Source of the DNA: Verrucomicrobiota bacterium
Lineage (GTDB): Bacteria > Verrucomicrobiota > Verrucomicrobiia > Verrucomicrobiales > DEV007
Reading direction: 5' to 3'
Assembly (NCBI GenBank): GCA_020630975.1
Contig: JAHDID010000005.1
Location: forward strand, 1,493 to 65,492
DNA length: 64,000 nt
The translations under genes and the position numbers were made by a program. Below the pieces are notes generated by a model, which ran no database searches, was not told the origin of the DNA, and was given only the letters and a program-made list of their open reading frames with translations. Positions 16,127-24,648 of this stretch are shown piece after piece. How positions within the stretch are numbered: position 1 is the stretch's first letter; each line of letters begins with the position of its first letter.

Positions 16127-19100
16127 ATGAGACACTTTCTATTGTGGGTTCTACTATTTCTGCTATCTCAGACCGGTTTGGAGGCTAAAGAGATTGCTAT
16201 AATACCTTCAAAGGGTTGCGAGGATTTAGCGGCTTTGATTCAGGTGGAACTATCGCAATACCCAGAGATTTCGATTCTTGAGAGAGGAGATATAGATTTA
16301 CTGACGAAGGAAGTGTCTCTTCGCAGGTTCTTCGATGAATCGTTTCTTTCGAATCTTCAACTTCAAGGTGCCCAAGCTATTTTGTTGCTAGACACGGAGG
16401 TTGACTTAAAAGGAAAGTCTCAGGGGTTACAATTTCGTTTGCTCGATTGTAAGTCGGCTGAGATTATATCGGCCCTAGACCTTTCTGAGATCGATCATGA
16501 GTATGTGACTGAGAAGGGTTGTGCGATATTGATACAGAAAATTCGCGACAACATTTCTAAGATTGGGCGAGTTGATAAATTACCAACAGTAAGTGTTAAT
16601 CGGTTTAGAGCGTCGTCTTCTGGAAATAGTGAAGCGCTAAAGCGTGCTCGGGTCCTGAGTTCGCACGTGGAGCGGCTTCTTAGTGCGCAGCCTGATTTAA
16701 TCGTTTTAGAGAGGTCTGGGCTTACCAATCTTCAATTTGAGAATTTATTTGCGGTCGAGCAGTCTCAGTTTCTATCGAGTTCATTTGTGGTTGATGGATT
16801 TTTAGATACGGATGCCGATGAGTTTAAGATTGATGTGAATAATGGTAATCGGCCATCACTGCGTATGTCCTCAAATATGGAGTTATCGGATCTGGCTGAA
16901 TCGATTGTGGCAGAGGTTTTTGCTGCGATGAGGTTTAGTGAGGTGCAGGTGGTGGCTCCTGAAAAAGAGGCTGCAAATCTACTGCGGGAGGCGAAGTGGG
17001 CCTACGCAGCGGGCATGCTTTGGGAGTCGATTGATTACGCGACTTCCGCCGAGTTGATCAACCCTAAGTTGAAAGACAGTACTGCCCATTTTGTTTATCA
17101 GGTCCGTTGCGAAATAGCGGAGCAGTTTGGGGTTAACAAAAAGTACTCCCGCCATTTAGATTTGATATTGGAATCAATGGTTGAGCTGTGTCGCTTCCAT
17201 GATGTGTCTTCCATGCCTGCTGGATTAGTTAGTCAGGAGCTTTCATTCCTGAAAGAGCACATTTCTACGGCCTATTTTCTAAATCTTCATCTTTCCGAGA
17301 AGTATCGTCCATATATTGTTTCCTTGAGAAGAGAAGGACGCCAGCGGGTCGAGCGAGCAAAGGATTTGTTGCGAGCCCACCCATCTGAAACTTGGAACAC
17401 GCAGCTCGAAACGAGGAATTTAATTTTAGCGACTCAGGATTTTGGAGGTTTGTTTTTTGATAGCCCTTTAGAGTGTCGAGAATTTTATCGGCTATGGTTT
17501 GATGAATTTCCACAGATTTTGCCGATGGCTTATGTTCACAACTATTACGGTCACCCTTTTCAGACTGAGTTGGTTCCACTTGATATCGATTGGCACATGG
17601 CTTTTTCTCTTAAAAATAGTTTGGAGGCCTGGCAGAAGGTAGTGTCTAGACGGCGACAGGATGGCTGGATTGGTGAGCTGCAGGCACTCTCAATAGAAGC
17701 AGTTTTGAGAGAGTGGATCGATCGGTATGGCCTAACTAGCACTTCTAGGTCTAGATCTAAGGCTCTAACATCGTATGTTGAGTCACTGGGTCTTGTATCG
17801 CAGAGTCTTGGTTTTTTGGATTTTGTAGAGCTGCATTTGTCCGATCTGACTGTTCGTGGAGATTTGCAGTTTTACCATCGGTTTTTACTTAATGATTTAA
17901 TGGAGTCTAGAAACAAGAGAACAGAAGATTTTTGGTGTTCAACAGATGAGAAAAATCGGCTGCTCTCGGTCTATGAGAGACTTTTGGAGGGTGGTTCAGC
18001 ATACATTGAGCCGATTTACGAGGTGTTTTTGCGCACTCATGACCCCGTTTTTCATAAGTTTCTACCCGGTCCTGCAATTGATGCTGTGGATAGGAAGCGA
18101 ATAACGTCTTTGATGGCTGTGCACGGTAATAAGGTGAAAAAGAGATTTCCTGATATCGATTCAACAGCATTTATTGAAATCGTGCGTCGAACCGAGGTTA
18201 GGGCACATAAAGAACGGGTGGCGAAGCAGGGTGACAGGGGAAGAGGGGTAGCTTTGGGTCAGAGTTTTTATCACGGATTACCTCTCGAGGTGAAGCCACG
18301 TTCTATATTGCCAAGGTTTGCCCCGTTTGATGAGAAGGGTTCGTTTTATGCCCATTTGACACTTCACCGAAATAGTAAGCACGGTCCCGTAAAGAGAGAT
18401 CCTGTGAAGGGGCTAGTGATGTGGCGTCCGGGAGATCCAGTTGTGCCAGCTAAGTTAGAGATTGCGATTTCTTGTTTTGATTTTTTGGATCTCAGGTGCT
18501 CTAACCACTTAGCTTTTGTAGGTGAGGAGGAACTTGGTATGGAAAATCCTCGAATTTATGCCTCAGTGGTAAGGAGGCGAGGCGATCATCATTATGTATT
18601 TTTTCACGCTATCAGCAAGGGAGAGGAGAGACGCGCGTTTTTGTTTTACTATAATATCAAGACTAAGGACCAAAAACTAGTCAATGTGGCTGACGATCGT
18701 GTTTCAATTTTAGCCGAAGTAGATAAAACTGGAGAATTGGTGATTGTGAGCAGTTTGTCCAGGTCTAGGAAAGGTGAAATATGGAGTGAGATGTTTAAGA
18801 AGCCATCTCAAGGATATGTAAAAGTATACCGATATCGCCCAGGCTCGTCTGGGTTAGAGTTGATTAGTAATACGTTAAGGGAGACAGGGACGAATTTTCT
18901 GGATAATCGTGAAGCATTTTTTCCGATTGCTTTGAGTTTTAGCTCGGTAGGAAGACCTATTTTATCGGGATGGTTTCGTAATCCTCAAAATGACCTTCCG
19001 ATTTACAAAGCTTTAGAGTGGGATGGTTCGAGTAACAGATGGCTAGAGCCAGAATATGATAGTAAAATCTGGAACTCGCTTCCAATGTCTGTGATAGGTG

Positions 19101-20011
19101 TGGAAGAAACTAATGTGGTGAGTTTACCAGACTCGGAGCTGACTTTGATTCAGAGGGGGCACGTTTCGAAACTTGTTTCTCGTCCAAAACCGGAAGCTTT
19201 ACAAGCGCCTCTATGTGATTTCAGTTCGATGCGAAAGGGATTGCTTTATGGTAAATCGCTTCGGTATGCTGTAGCTTCAAATCTCGAAGTTTTTACCCTA
19301 GTTCCACGCAATGGTAGCGAAATTTTTATACGCTGTTTTCTGCTAGAAGGTGAGAGTGCTCACTATGATGTAAAGCTAGATTTCGGTGTTCTTCCTGAGG
19401 TGAATAATAATGTGGGTAAAGTACTCAACTCCGACTATGCGGGAGGGGCTGAGTACGCGTACTATTGGCGTCTGACTGCAGTTGGAGATTATTTGATTAT
19501 TCATTCTGACGATTTTGAAGGTAGAGTTTTCTATCGTATTGCGATTAGCGATCTGAGAGAGGCAATTGATAGTGGTGTTGGAGATTCATTTGCTAGGGGT
19601 GAAGAGGTTCCTGATTGGTTATCAGTCCGAGATGTCGCTGTTTCAGGGGATCTAGACCGTTTAAAGAGTTTGGTTGCCCTAGAGCCTAGGGTGTTGGCAG
19701 TGCCTAGCACTTCGCTAGAGCCTTCGGTGCTGTTATCTGCCATGCGTTCTGGGAATACTCATATGATTAAGTGGGTGTTAACAGAGTCAGGGTATCTGTC
19801 GGAGGTAGAGACAGGGGGATTACAGGTGCCTGTTCTATGGCAGGCCTTACGAAATCAGGATAAAGATATGGTTGAATTAGTCCTAAGGGCAATGGGTGGT
19901 GATCGAGAGGTTAATTTGCGTAAGGCTTATGCAGAAACCTATGCTGCAGGTATGGTCGGAGCGAGTAGATTCTGTCAGGAACTGGTAAGTATGTCAGATA
20001 ATGAGATTTGA
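16127..20011 (+). CDS. Very large secreted protein, unknown, with ankyrin-like C-terminus
   Basis: About 1294 residues. The N-terminus is a clear signal peptide (MRHFLLWVLLFLLSQTGLEA) followed by KEIAIIPS. The first ~250 residues (IAIIPSKGCEDLAALIQVEL, SILERGDIDLL, and a second LSSHVERLLSAQPDLIVLERSGL copy) look like two repeats of a domain resembling the curli-assembly (CsgG)-like nucleotide-free fold in which 'ERGDIDLL' is typical; this is inference. The C-terminal ~120 residues (DVAVSGDLDRLKSLVALEP, LLSAMRSGNTHMIKWVL) look like degenerate ankyrin repeats. The middle has no family that I recognise. A TTG at 16121 with AGGTAGAG upstream is an alternative start. Codon use is AT-richer than in the flanking genes. 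The next gene starts within about 10 nt, so the two form a pair. Confidence 0.75.
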   Translation: MRHFLLWVLLFLLSQTGLEAKEIAIIPSKGCEDLAALIQVELSQYPEISILERGDIDLLTKEVSLRRFFDESFLSNLQLQGAQAILLLDTEVDLKGKSQGLQFRLLDCKSAEIISALDLSEIDHEYVTEKGCAILIQKIRDNISKIGRVDKLPTVSVNRFRASSSGNSEALKRARVLSSHVERLLSAQPDLIVLERSGLTNLQFENLFAVEQSQFLSSSFVVDGFLDTDADEFKIDVNNGNRPSLRMSSNMELSDLAESIVAEVFAAMRFSEVQVVAPEKEAANLLREAKWAYAAGMLWESIDYATSAELINPKLKDSTAHFVYQVRCEIAEQFGVNKKYSRHLDLILESMVELCRFHDVSSMPAGLVSQELSFLKEHISTAYFLNLHLSEKYRPYIVSLRREGRQRVERAKDLLRAHPSETWNTQLETRNLILATQDFGGLFFDSPLECREFYRLWFDEFPQILPMAYVHNYYGHPFQTELVPLDIDWHMAFSLKNSLEAWQKVVSRRRQDGWIGELQALSIEAVLREWIDRYGLTSTSRSRSKALTSYVESLGLVSQSLGFLDFVELHLSDLTVRGDLQFYHRFLLNDLMESRNKRTEDFWCSTDEKNRLLSVYERLLEGGSAYIEPIYEVFLRTHDPVFHKFLPGPAIDAVDRKRITSLMAVHGNKVKKRFPDIDSTAFIEIVRRTEVRAHKERVAKQGDRGRGVALGQSFYHGLPLEVKPRSILPRFAPFDEKGSFYAHLTLHRNSKHGPVKRDPVKGLVMWRPGDPVVPAKLEIAISCFDFLDLRCSNHLAFVGEEELGMENPRIYASVVRRRGDHHYVFFHAISKGEERRAFLFYYNIKTKDQKLVNVADDRVSILAEVDKTGELVIVSSLSRSRKGEIWSEMFKKPSQGYVKVYRYRPGSSGLELISNTLRETGTNFLDNREAFFPIALSFSSVGRPILSGWFRNPQNDLPIYKALEWDGSSNRWLEPEYDSKIWNSLPMSVIGVEETNVVSLPDSELTLIQRGHVSKLVSRPKPEALQAPLCDFSSMRKGLLYGKSLRYAVASNLEVFTLVPRNGSEIFIRCFLLEGESAHYDVKLDFGVLPEVNNNVGKVLNSDYAGGAEYAYYWRLTAVGDYLIIHSDDFEGRVFYRIAISDLREAIDSGVGDSFARGEEVPDWLSVRDVAVSGDLDRLKSLVALEPRVLAVPSTSLEPSVLLSAMRSGNTHMIKWVLTESGYLSEVETGGLQVPVLWQALRNQDKDMVELVLRAMGGDREVNLRKAYAETYAAGMVGASRFCQELVSMSDNEI

Positions 20012-20018
20012 GATTTTG

Positions 20019-21086
20019 ATGAAGCAGCGATTGGCATTATTGTGTTTTTTTGTATTTCAAGTTTATTTTGGGTTAGGCTATTGCCAGGTTCAGCGAAGGG
20101 GGGCGCCTGTTGAGATTGAGAAAGGGACTGATTTTAGCCAAGAACTAGTAGAGCGGGCTCAGCAATTGGTAAGAGGATCTGTCGTTGATGAGGATTCGAT
20201 GGTTTTCGGATCTATTAGCGCTCCTAAAGTGCTAATGACAGTACAAGCGGAGGACTGGCATACAATAGGGGAGTATCACGTTTATCCTGTACCAATGAAA
20301 TTGAATACAAGGTGGCGAGTGCCTTTTAAGGGAGGTGTTACAATCCAGTGTGCGCTTGATTCTGGATTCCTTGGGTGTATTGCTGTCAGTCGCGATGCGG
20401 AGGTGGAGCGAAGCTGTAATTATTGTGTAAAGGGTGAAAGCACGTTTGTATTATCGGTCATACTGTCTTCAAATAGTGATGGGCAGTTTACTTGTTGGCT
20501 CGTGAGTGAGGTGGCCGAACAGCTCAAGTTTTCTATTTCGACTAGACCTTACCCTATCGTACGAAGGGTTCTCGCGTTATGCGATTCGTTGTTTTATGGT
20601 GAGTCCTTAAAGGGGAGGCAACTAAGGGCTGCAGTATCTAAGGATGCTAATTACCGGCATGTTCTTTCCGAGTTCGATTCGGTTGTGGTGGGTGATAAGC
20701 ATTTTTCCGTCGCGAAGATAGTAGTCCCTGAAGAAAGTCAAGGTGATCTGGTGGGTTGGTATTTTTCCGATAATGAGACACCTGATTTTAAAAACTTCGT
20801 AGTGTTAGATGGGGGCTTTGTGGAGCTAGATAAAAGCAGGTCTAGCGTTCTTATGGATACTTCTAAAAGGTCGCTTTGGCGAGAAACATTCCCCGATAAC
20901 CGAGATACTCATTCGTATCTATTTCAGGTAAGACGGGATCAGTTCGGCGATGCCAATGAGATTTATTTACTGCAAAGGTCGGATCCCGGTACGAATTTGT
21001 TTTTTTATCATGCATTTACCGATGGTTTTGATAATGAGTTTTCTACGAATTTACCTCTTCAGCTGCGATCTGGCTTGTTGGATTGA
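20019..21086 (+). CDS. Secreted hypothetical protein, partner of the preceding giant gene
   Basis: About 355 residues with a signal peptide (MKQRLALLCFFVFQVYFGLGYC) and no recognisable domain. Four cysteines (e.g. RSCNYC) hint at disulfides after export. An in-frame ATG at 20001 overlaps the previous stop by 11 nt; I prefer the ATG at 20019 because it gives a conventional signal peptide, but either is possible. Tight coupling to the upstream 1294-residue gene and shared AT-rich composition suggest a two-gene unit. The 159-bp gap that follows, up to 21245, is AT-rich and shows no other gene. Confidence 0.65.
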   Translation: MKQRLALLCFFVFQVYFGLGYCQVQRRGAPVEIEKGTDFSQELVERAQQLVRGSVVDEDSMVFGSISAPKVLMTVQAEDWHTIGEYHVYPVPMKLNTRWRVPFKGGVTIQCALDSGFLGCIAVSRDAEVERSCNYCVKGESTFVLSVILSSNSDGQFTCWLVSEVAEQLKFSISTRPYPIVRRVLALCDSLFYGESLKGRQLRAAVSKDANYRHVLSEFDSVVVGDKHFSVAKIVVPEESQGDLVGWYFSDNETPDFKNFVVLDGGFVELDKSRSSVLMDTSKRSLWRETFPDNRDTHSYLFQVRRDQFGDANEIYLLQRSDPGTNLFFYHAFTDGFDNEFSTNLPLQLRSGLLD

Positions 21087-21245
21087 TGTTTGATCATGTG
21101 TCCTGGAGTCGAACGTTTGTAATTCGATTGTGTTTAAATATATAGATACGGTAGGTGCCTTTATTGGGTTTTTTGGTAGTCCTGTGATATGTTTGATGTC
21201 GTTTGTGTTCTTACCAATTGGATATTTTAGAGATTTTTTGTTAGT

Positions 21246-22160
21246 ATGTCGCTGGAGAACGCTAAAGTTGCCCTCGATGGGATCTCAGTAGGTGATGCAT
21301 TTGGGCAGATGTTTTTCATTCGGGAAAACGAAGCTCGGGAGAGGATCAGGGCTAGAGCGCTTCCTCCTAGTCCGTGGTATCTGACGGATGATTCGATAAT
21401 GTCGTTGGCTATAGTGGAGACTCTTGAAGAGTGTGGTGAGATTGATCCGGATTTCTTGGCAGATCAGTTCGCTAAGAATTATACTAAGAATCCGCGTCGT
21501 GGGTATGGGGGCATGGCTCATCATCTTCTCCAAGCTTTTGTGCGTGGGGAAGATTGGAGGGAGGTGGCTCCTAAGGTGTTCGATGGGAGTGGTTCGTACG
21601 GAAACGGAGCTGCAATGCGAGCAGCACCAATTGGAGCATTCTTTGCGAATGAACCTGATATGATAATTCTGCAAACGGAGTTATCTGCATCAGTCACTCA
21701 TTCTCATCCAGATGGAATCGCTGGTGCGGTAGCTGTGGCTGCGGCAGCCGGTTGGATTGCGCGGAACAGTCCGGTAAGGTCAGAAGATGGAATGAAAATG
21801 CTAGAGTATGTTTTCGATGTTACAGGAGTTGGCGCAACCAGAGATGGTTTGTCCAAAGCATTGGGGCTTCCACTGGATTACTCGATCGAGACTGCCGTTT
21901 CAGTACTTGGGAATGGGCATGAGTTGGCTGCATTTGATACGGTGCCGCTGTCGCTGTGGTGTGTTGCTCGGCATATTACTGATTATTCCGAGGCATTATG
22001 GACGACTGTGAGTGCACTAGGAGATCGCGATACCACTTGCGCTATTGTTGGCGGGTTGGTAGCGCTGAACGTAGGTGCTTCCGGTATTCCTAGCGATTGG
22101 CTGGTGTCTAGAGAGTCACTTACTGATTGGGAGACGAGTGACGAAAAGTGGGGTGATTAG
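21246..22160 (+). CDS. ADP-ribosylglycohydrolase family protein
   Basis: A 304-residue DraG/ARH-fold hydrolase, which removes ADP-ribose from proteins, nucleic acids or small molecules using two Mg2+ ions. Visible family motifs are ALDGISVGDAFG at the N-terminus, LTDDSIMSLA (metal-binding Asp-Asp), YGNGAAMRAAPIG, THSHPDGIAGAVAVA, and GDRDTTCAIVGGLVAL (second metal site; the usual GGDTDT appears as LGDRDT, keeping both aspartates). No nitrogenase or ADP-ribosyltransferase gene is nearby, so the target is unknown. Composition is AT-richer than in flanking housekeeping genes, like the two secreted-protein genes before it. Confidence 0.88.
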   Translation: MSLENAKVALDGISVGDAFGQMFFIRENEARERIRARALPPSPWYLTDDSIMSLAIVETLEECGEIDPDFLADQFAKNYTKNPRRGYGGMAHHLLQAFVRGEDWREVAPKVFDGSGSYGNGAAMRAAPIGAFFANEPDMIILQTELSASVTHSHPDGIAGAVAVAAAAGWIARNSPVRSEDGMKMLEYVFDVTGVGATRDGLSKALGLPLDYSIETAVSVLGNGHELAAFDTVPLSLWCVARHITDYSEALWTTVSALGDRDTTCAIVGGLVALNVGASGIPSDWLVSRESLTDWETSDEKWGD

Positions 22161-22197
22161 GAATGCAAAGTTTCTGATGAAGGGAGTGTTTTGAAGC

Positions 22198-24528
22198 TTA
22201 GCGAAACTCTTCTAGTGTTAAAAACTTGTCTGTGTCTTTATCGAGGGAGCGGAATTCTCTTTCAGTTTTTCCTTTGAATTCCCATTTGTCGACTCGGCCG
22301 TCGCCGTTCTTGTCGTTTTGCTTCACGACTGGTGTGTGGTATTCGCCTGCGTCTAGAAAGTTATCATCATTGGTGTCTAGTTTGTAGAAGTTCTCATAGT
22401 GAGGCTCTACAAATTCTCGTTCTGAAATTTTGCCGTCCTTATTGACATCGAAAGATAGGAATCTTTCCTTTGTTTGTGGGTCGAGGCTAGTGATCACTTT
22501 GGAAAAATTGGTGCGGGCTGTTGTGCGAGTCGCTATGCCAATTTGCGATGGTGTGATGGGGTATTGGAAAGTCATCTTGGGTTGGTGCTTACCGTTGATA
22601 TAGACCTGAAATTGTTTGGATCGATTATCATATCTTATCCTCAGTTCGTTGGCCTGAGTGGCAGATATCGAGCAGGGTACATGATGGATTTTTCTGAATG
22701 GGGCCAAGAATACGGGACGGTTTGGGATATAGCTGTCCGTTACTTCGTAGGCAGCGAAAGCTGCTGACGGTCCGTTGAACTCGAAGCCCATTAGAAGGTT
22801 GGAACTTGGGTTCTTCTCGTTGTTCAGGACTAAGAATCCGTTTTTTGCCGAGCTACCTTTGGCGTGGCCGATGGAGGTCGATAGTTCGATGCCTCGATTT
22901 GGCGGTGGAAAAGTAGAATGCCAATGGATCGCATAGGCGCTCGCATTTTCCAAAGAGCGCATCTGGGTGGTATTGCCCTGATTCTCTATATGGTAGAGAT
23001 GGCTGCGGTCTATCAGGCCTGGTGAAAGGTTGCCGACTTGGAAAGACTGATCGCTTCGATTGTGTAGTCGCCATTGTTCTCCCCACTCGATATCGGCAAA
23101 TGTTGTGCCTACGACCTGGTTGTTGGCTAGCAGGGCGGCTCGTTTGTGGATGTGGTGGTATTCGAATTGTAGATTTAGCTGGCGACTCCAGTCTACTTTA
23201 TCTAGGAGTAGAGCAGAGGCTTGATTGCCACCGATCATGATTCTAGCGGTATTTCGTGCGCCATCGATTTGTAGGCTCAGATTTTCTTTGTTTGGGAGTC
23301 TTTTGTCGTGATGCTCAAATGCGGCGTTTTGAAATTCGATTTCGAAATACCTGTCTTTCTTCTCGCCAGGTTTGACCTTTAGATCAATTCGGAGAGTCTG
23401 GATCGGGTGTTTCTTGCTGAGTTTGGGCAGGTTTTTCCAGGGGCCAAACTCCGGCTTGGTAGCAGGCCTTTGAGCCTCAGTGATGACGACGGGAGAAGCT
23501 GCTTCGGCGTCGTTGGGAGCCACTGGGACTAGGTGACTGTTATCTTCAGCAGACAGTTGGCCATCTCCCTCTCGGGAGGTGAACCAATAATAGGCAGCGC
23601 TGACAAGGGTTAGTGCTAGTAAGCATAGTGTCAGTAGCAGGTGAGGGCTGCGCTTTTTGGGTGCGGATTTTTGAAGGTTTGTCATACCTTCGGTGCCAAC
23701 GGATGTTCGCAAGGTTTTTTTCGGTATCGTTTGAATCTCGTCTTTTAGCTCGATGATGTTGGTATAGCGGTGTGCTGGTTCGGTGTGGAGAGCCTGCCCT
23801 ATGATGCCGTCCCATTTAGGGCTGATACCTGGGCGCACCGTGCTCGGGGATTGCCAGACTTCGCCAGGCAATGATCCGGTGAGCATCTCGTATATGACGA
23901 TGCCGAGGCTATAGATATCGCATCGTTGGTCTACGTGTTCGAAGTTATGGAATAGCTCTGGTGCCGCATAGTCAGGGGTACCGTAAGCAGATTCTTCGGA
24001 TTGGTCTTGATCGGTTATCCGGACCAATCCGAAGTCGGCAATCTTTACGACACCGTCTTGAGTTACCATAATGTTGGATGGCTTGATGTCTCGATGTACC
24101 AGTCCTTTAGCATGGGCGTAATGGAGGCCATCGCAGATTTGTGGGAGCCAAGAGAATAGATCTTTTTCTGTGATATCTCTAGATCTGATCCGATCGTAGA
24201 AATTGAGGCCATCCACTAATTCCATGACGAAGTAGAAAAGCCCGCTGCTAGTGGTGCCAAACTCATAGACACTGACGATATTGTGGTGGTCAAGTCTAGC
24301 CATAGCGGTAGCTTCTCGCTTGAAGCTGGTTTGCCATTGGCCATCTGGATCATCCACAGGCTGTAGTACTTTGATGGCAATAGGGCGGTCTAGGTTTACC
24401 TGAGTACCTTGATACACGGCTCCCATCCCTCCGATCCTGAGCAATCGCTCTATGCTGAGGGCGGGACCTATGTCCTGATCTAGCACTGAGGGATCTGGAG
24501 CATCGAAGGCGGAATGTTCGTCGGACAT
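22198..24528 (-). CDS. Membrane Ser/Thr protein kinase with four EF-hand motifs
   Basis: A 776-residue Hanks-type kinase. The kinase domain spans about residues 25-270: GGMGAVYQG loop (33-41), Lys53, HRDIKPSN (145-152), DFG (165-167), APE. A single membrane segment lies at about 296-316 (LLLTLCLLALTLVSAAYYW). The extracytoplasmic part has a lectin-like or LamG-like beta-rich stretch (inference) and, in the last ~100 residues, four EF-hand loops with DxDxDG-type calcium ligands: DVNKDGKISEREF, DTNDDNFLDAGEY, DKNGDGRVDKWEF and DKDTDKFLTLEEF. It could sense calcium outside and signal inside. The final protein residues lie next to the convergent ADP-ribosylglycohydrolase gene. Confidence 0.92.
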   Translation of the reverse strand: MSDEHSAFDAPDPSVLDQDIGPALSIERLLRIGGMGAVYQGTQVNLDRPIAIKVLQPVDDPDGQWQTSFKREATAMARLDHHNIVSVYEFGTTSSGLFYFVMELVDGLNFYDRIRSRDITEKDLFSWLPQICDGLHYAHAKGLVHRDIKPSNIMVTQDGVVKIADFGLVRITDQDQSEESAYGTPDYAAPELFHNFEHVDQRCDIYSLGIVIYEMLTGSLPGEVWQSPSTVRPGISPKWDGIIGQALHTEPAHRYTNIIELKDEIQTIPKKTLRTSVGTEGMTNLQKSAPKKRSPHLLLTLCLLALTLVSAAYYWFTSREGDGQLSAEDNSHLVPVAPNDAEAASPVVITEAQRPATKPEFGPWKNLPKLSKKHPIQTLRIDLKVKPGEKKDRYFEIEFQNAAFEHHDKRLPNKENLSLQIDGARNTARIMIGGNQASALLLDKVDWSRQLNLQFEYHHIHKRAALLANNQVVGTTFADIEWGEQWRLHNRSDQSFQVGNLSPGLIDRSHLYHIENQGNTTQMRSLENASAYAIHWHSTFPPPNRGIELSTSIGHAKGSSAKNGFLVLNNEKNPSSNLLMGFEFNGPSAAFAAYEVTDSYIPNRPVFLAPFRKIHHVPCSISATQANELRIRYDNRSKQFQVYINGKHQPKMTFQYPITPSQIGIATRTTARTNFSKVITSLDPQTKERFLSFDVNKDGKISEREFVEPHYENFYKLDTNDDNFLDAGEYHTPVVKQNDKNGDGRVDKWEFKGKTEREFRSLDKDTDKFLTLEEFR

Positions 24529-24626
24529 GTCTCAAATGGGGTGTGAAATGATACTGAATTACCGAGAGAGGGTATATCAGTAAATCCAGTTCAGATAAAT
24601 CTAAAAATAGGGTCGTCTGAGCTACT

Positions 24627-24639
24627 ATCACATTGTGAT
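24627..24639. promoter_or_regulatory. Palindrome ATCACATTGTGAT upstream of the kinase gene
   Basis: A perfect 6-1-6 palindrome about 100 bp upstream of the kinase start (24528, reverse strand), inside the 120-bp gap before the YiiX-like gene. TGTGA/TCACA half-sites are those used by CRP/FNR-family regulators, although the usual CRP site has a 6-bp spacer and this has one base. It may be an operator or chance. Confidence 0.25.
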
Positions 24640-24648
24640 GAGGCGAGC

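Noticed and set aside
21100-21125. tRNA T-arm-like sequence (GTTCGACTCC on the reverse strand)
   Set aside because: No matching acceptor stem, D-arm or anticodon arm around it.
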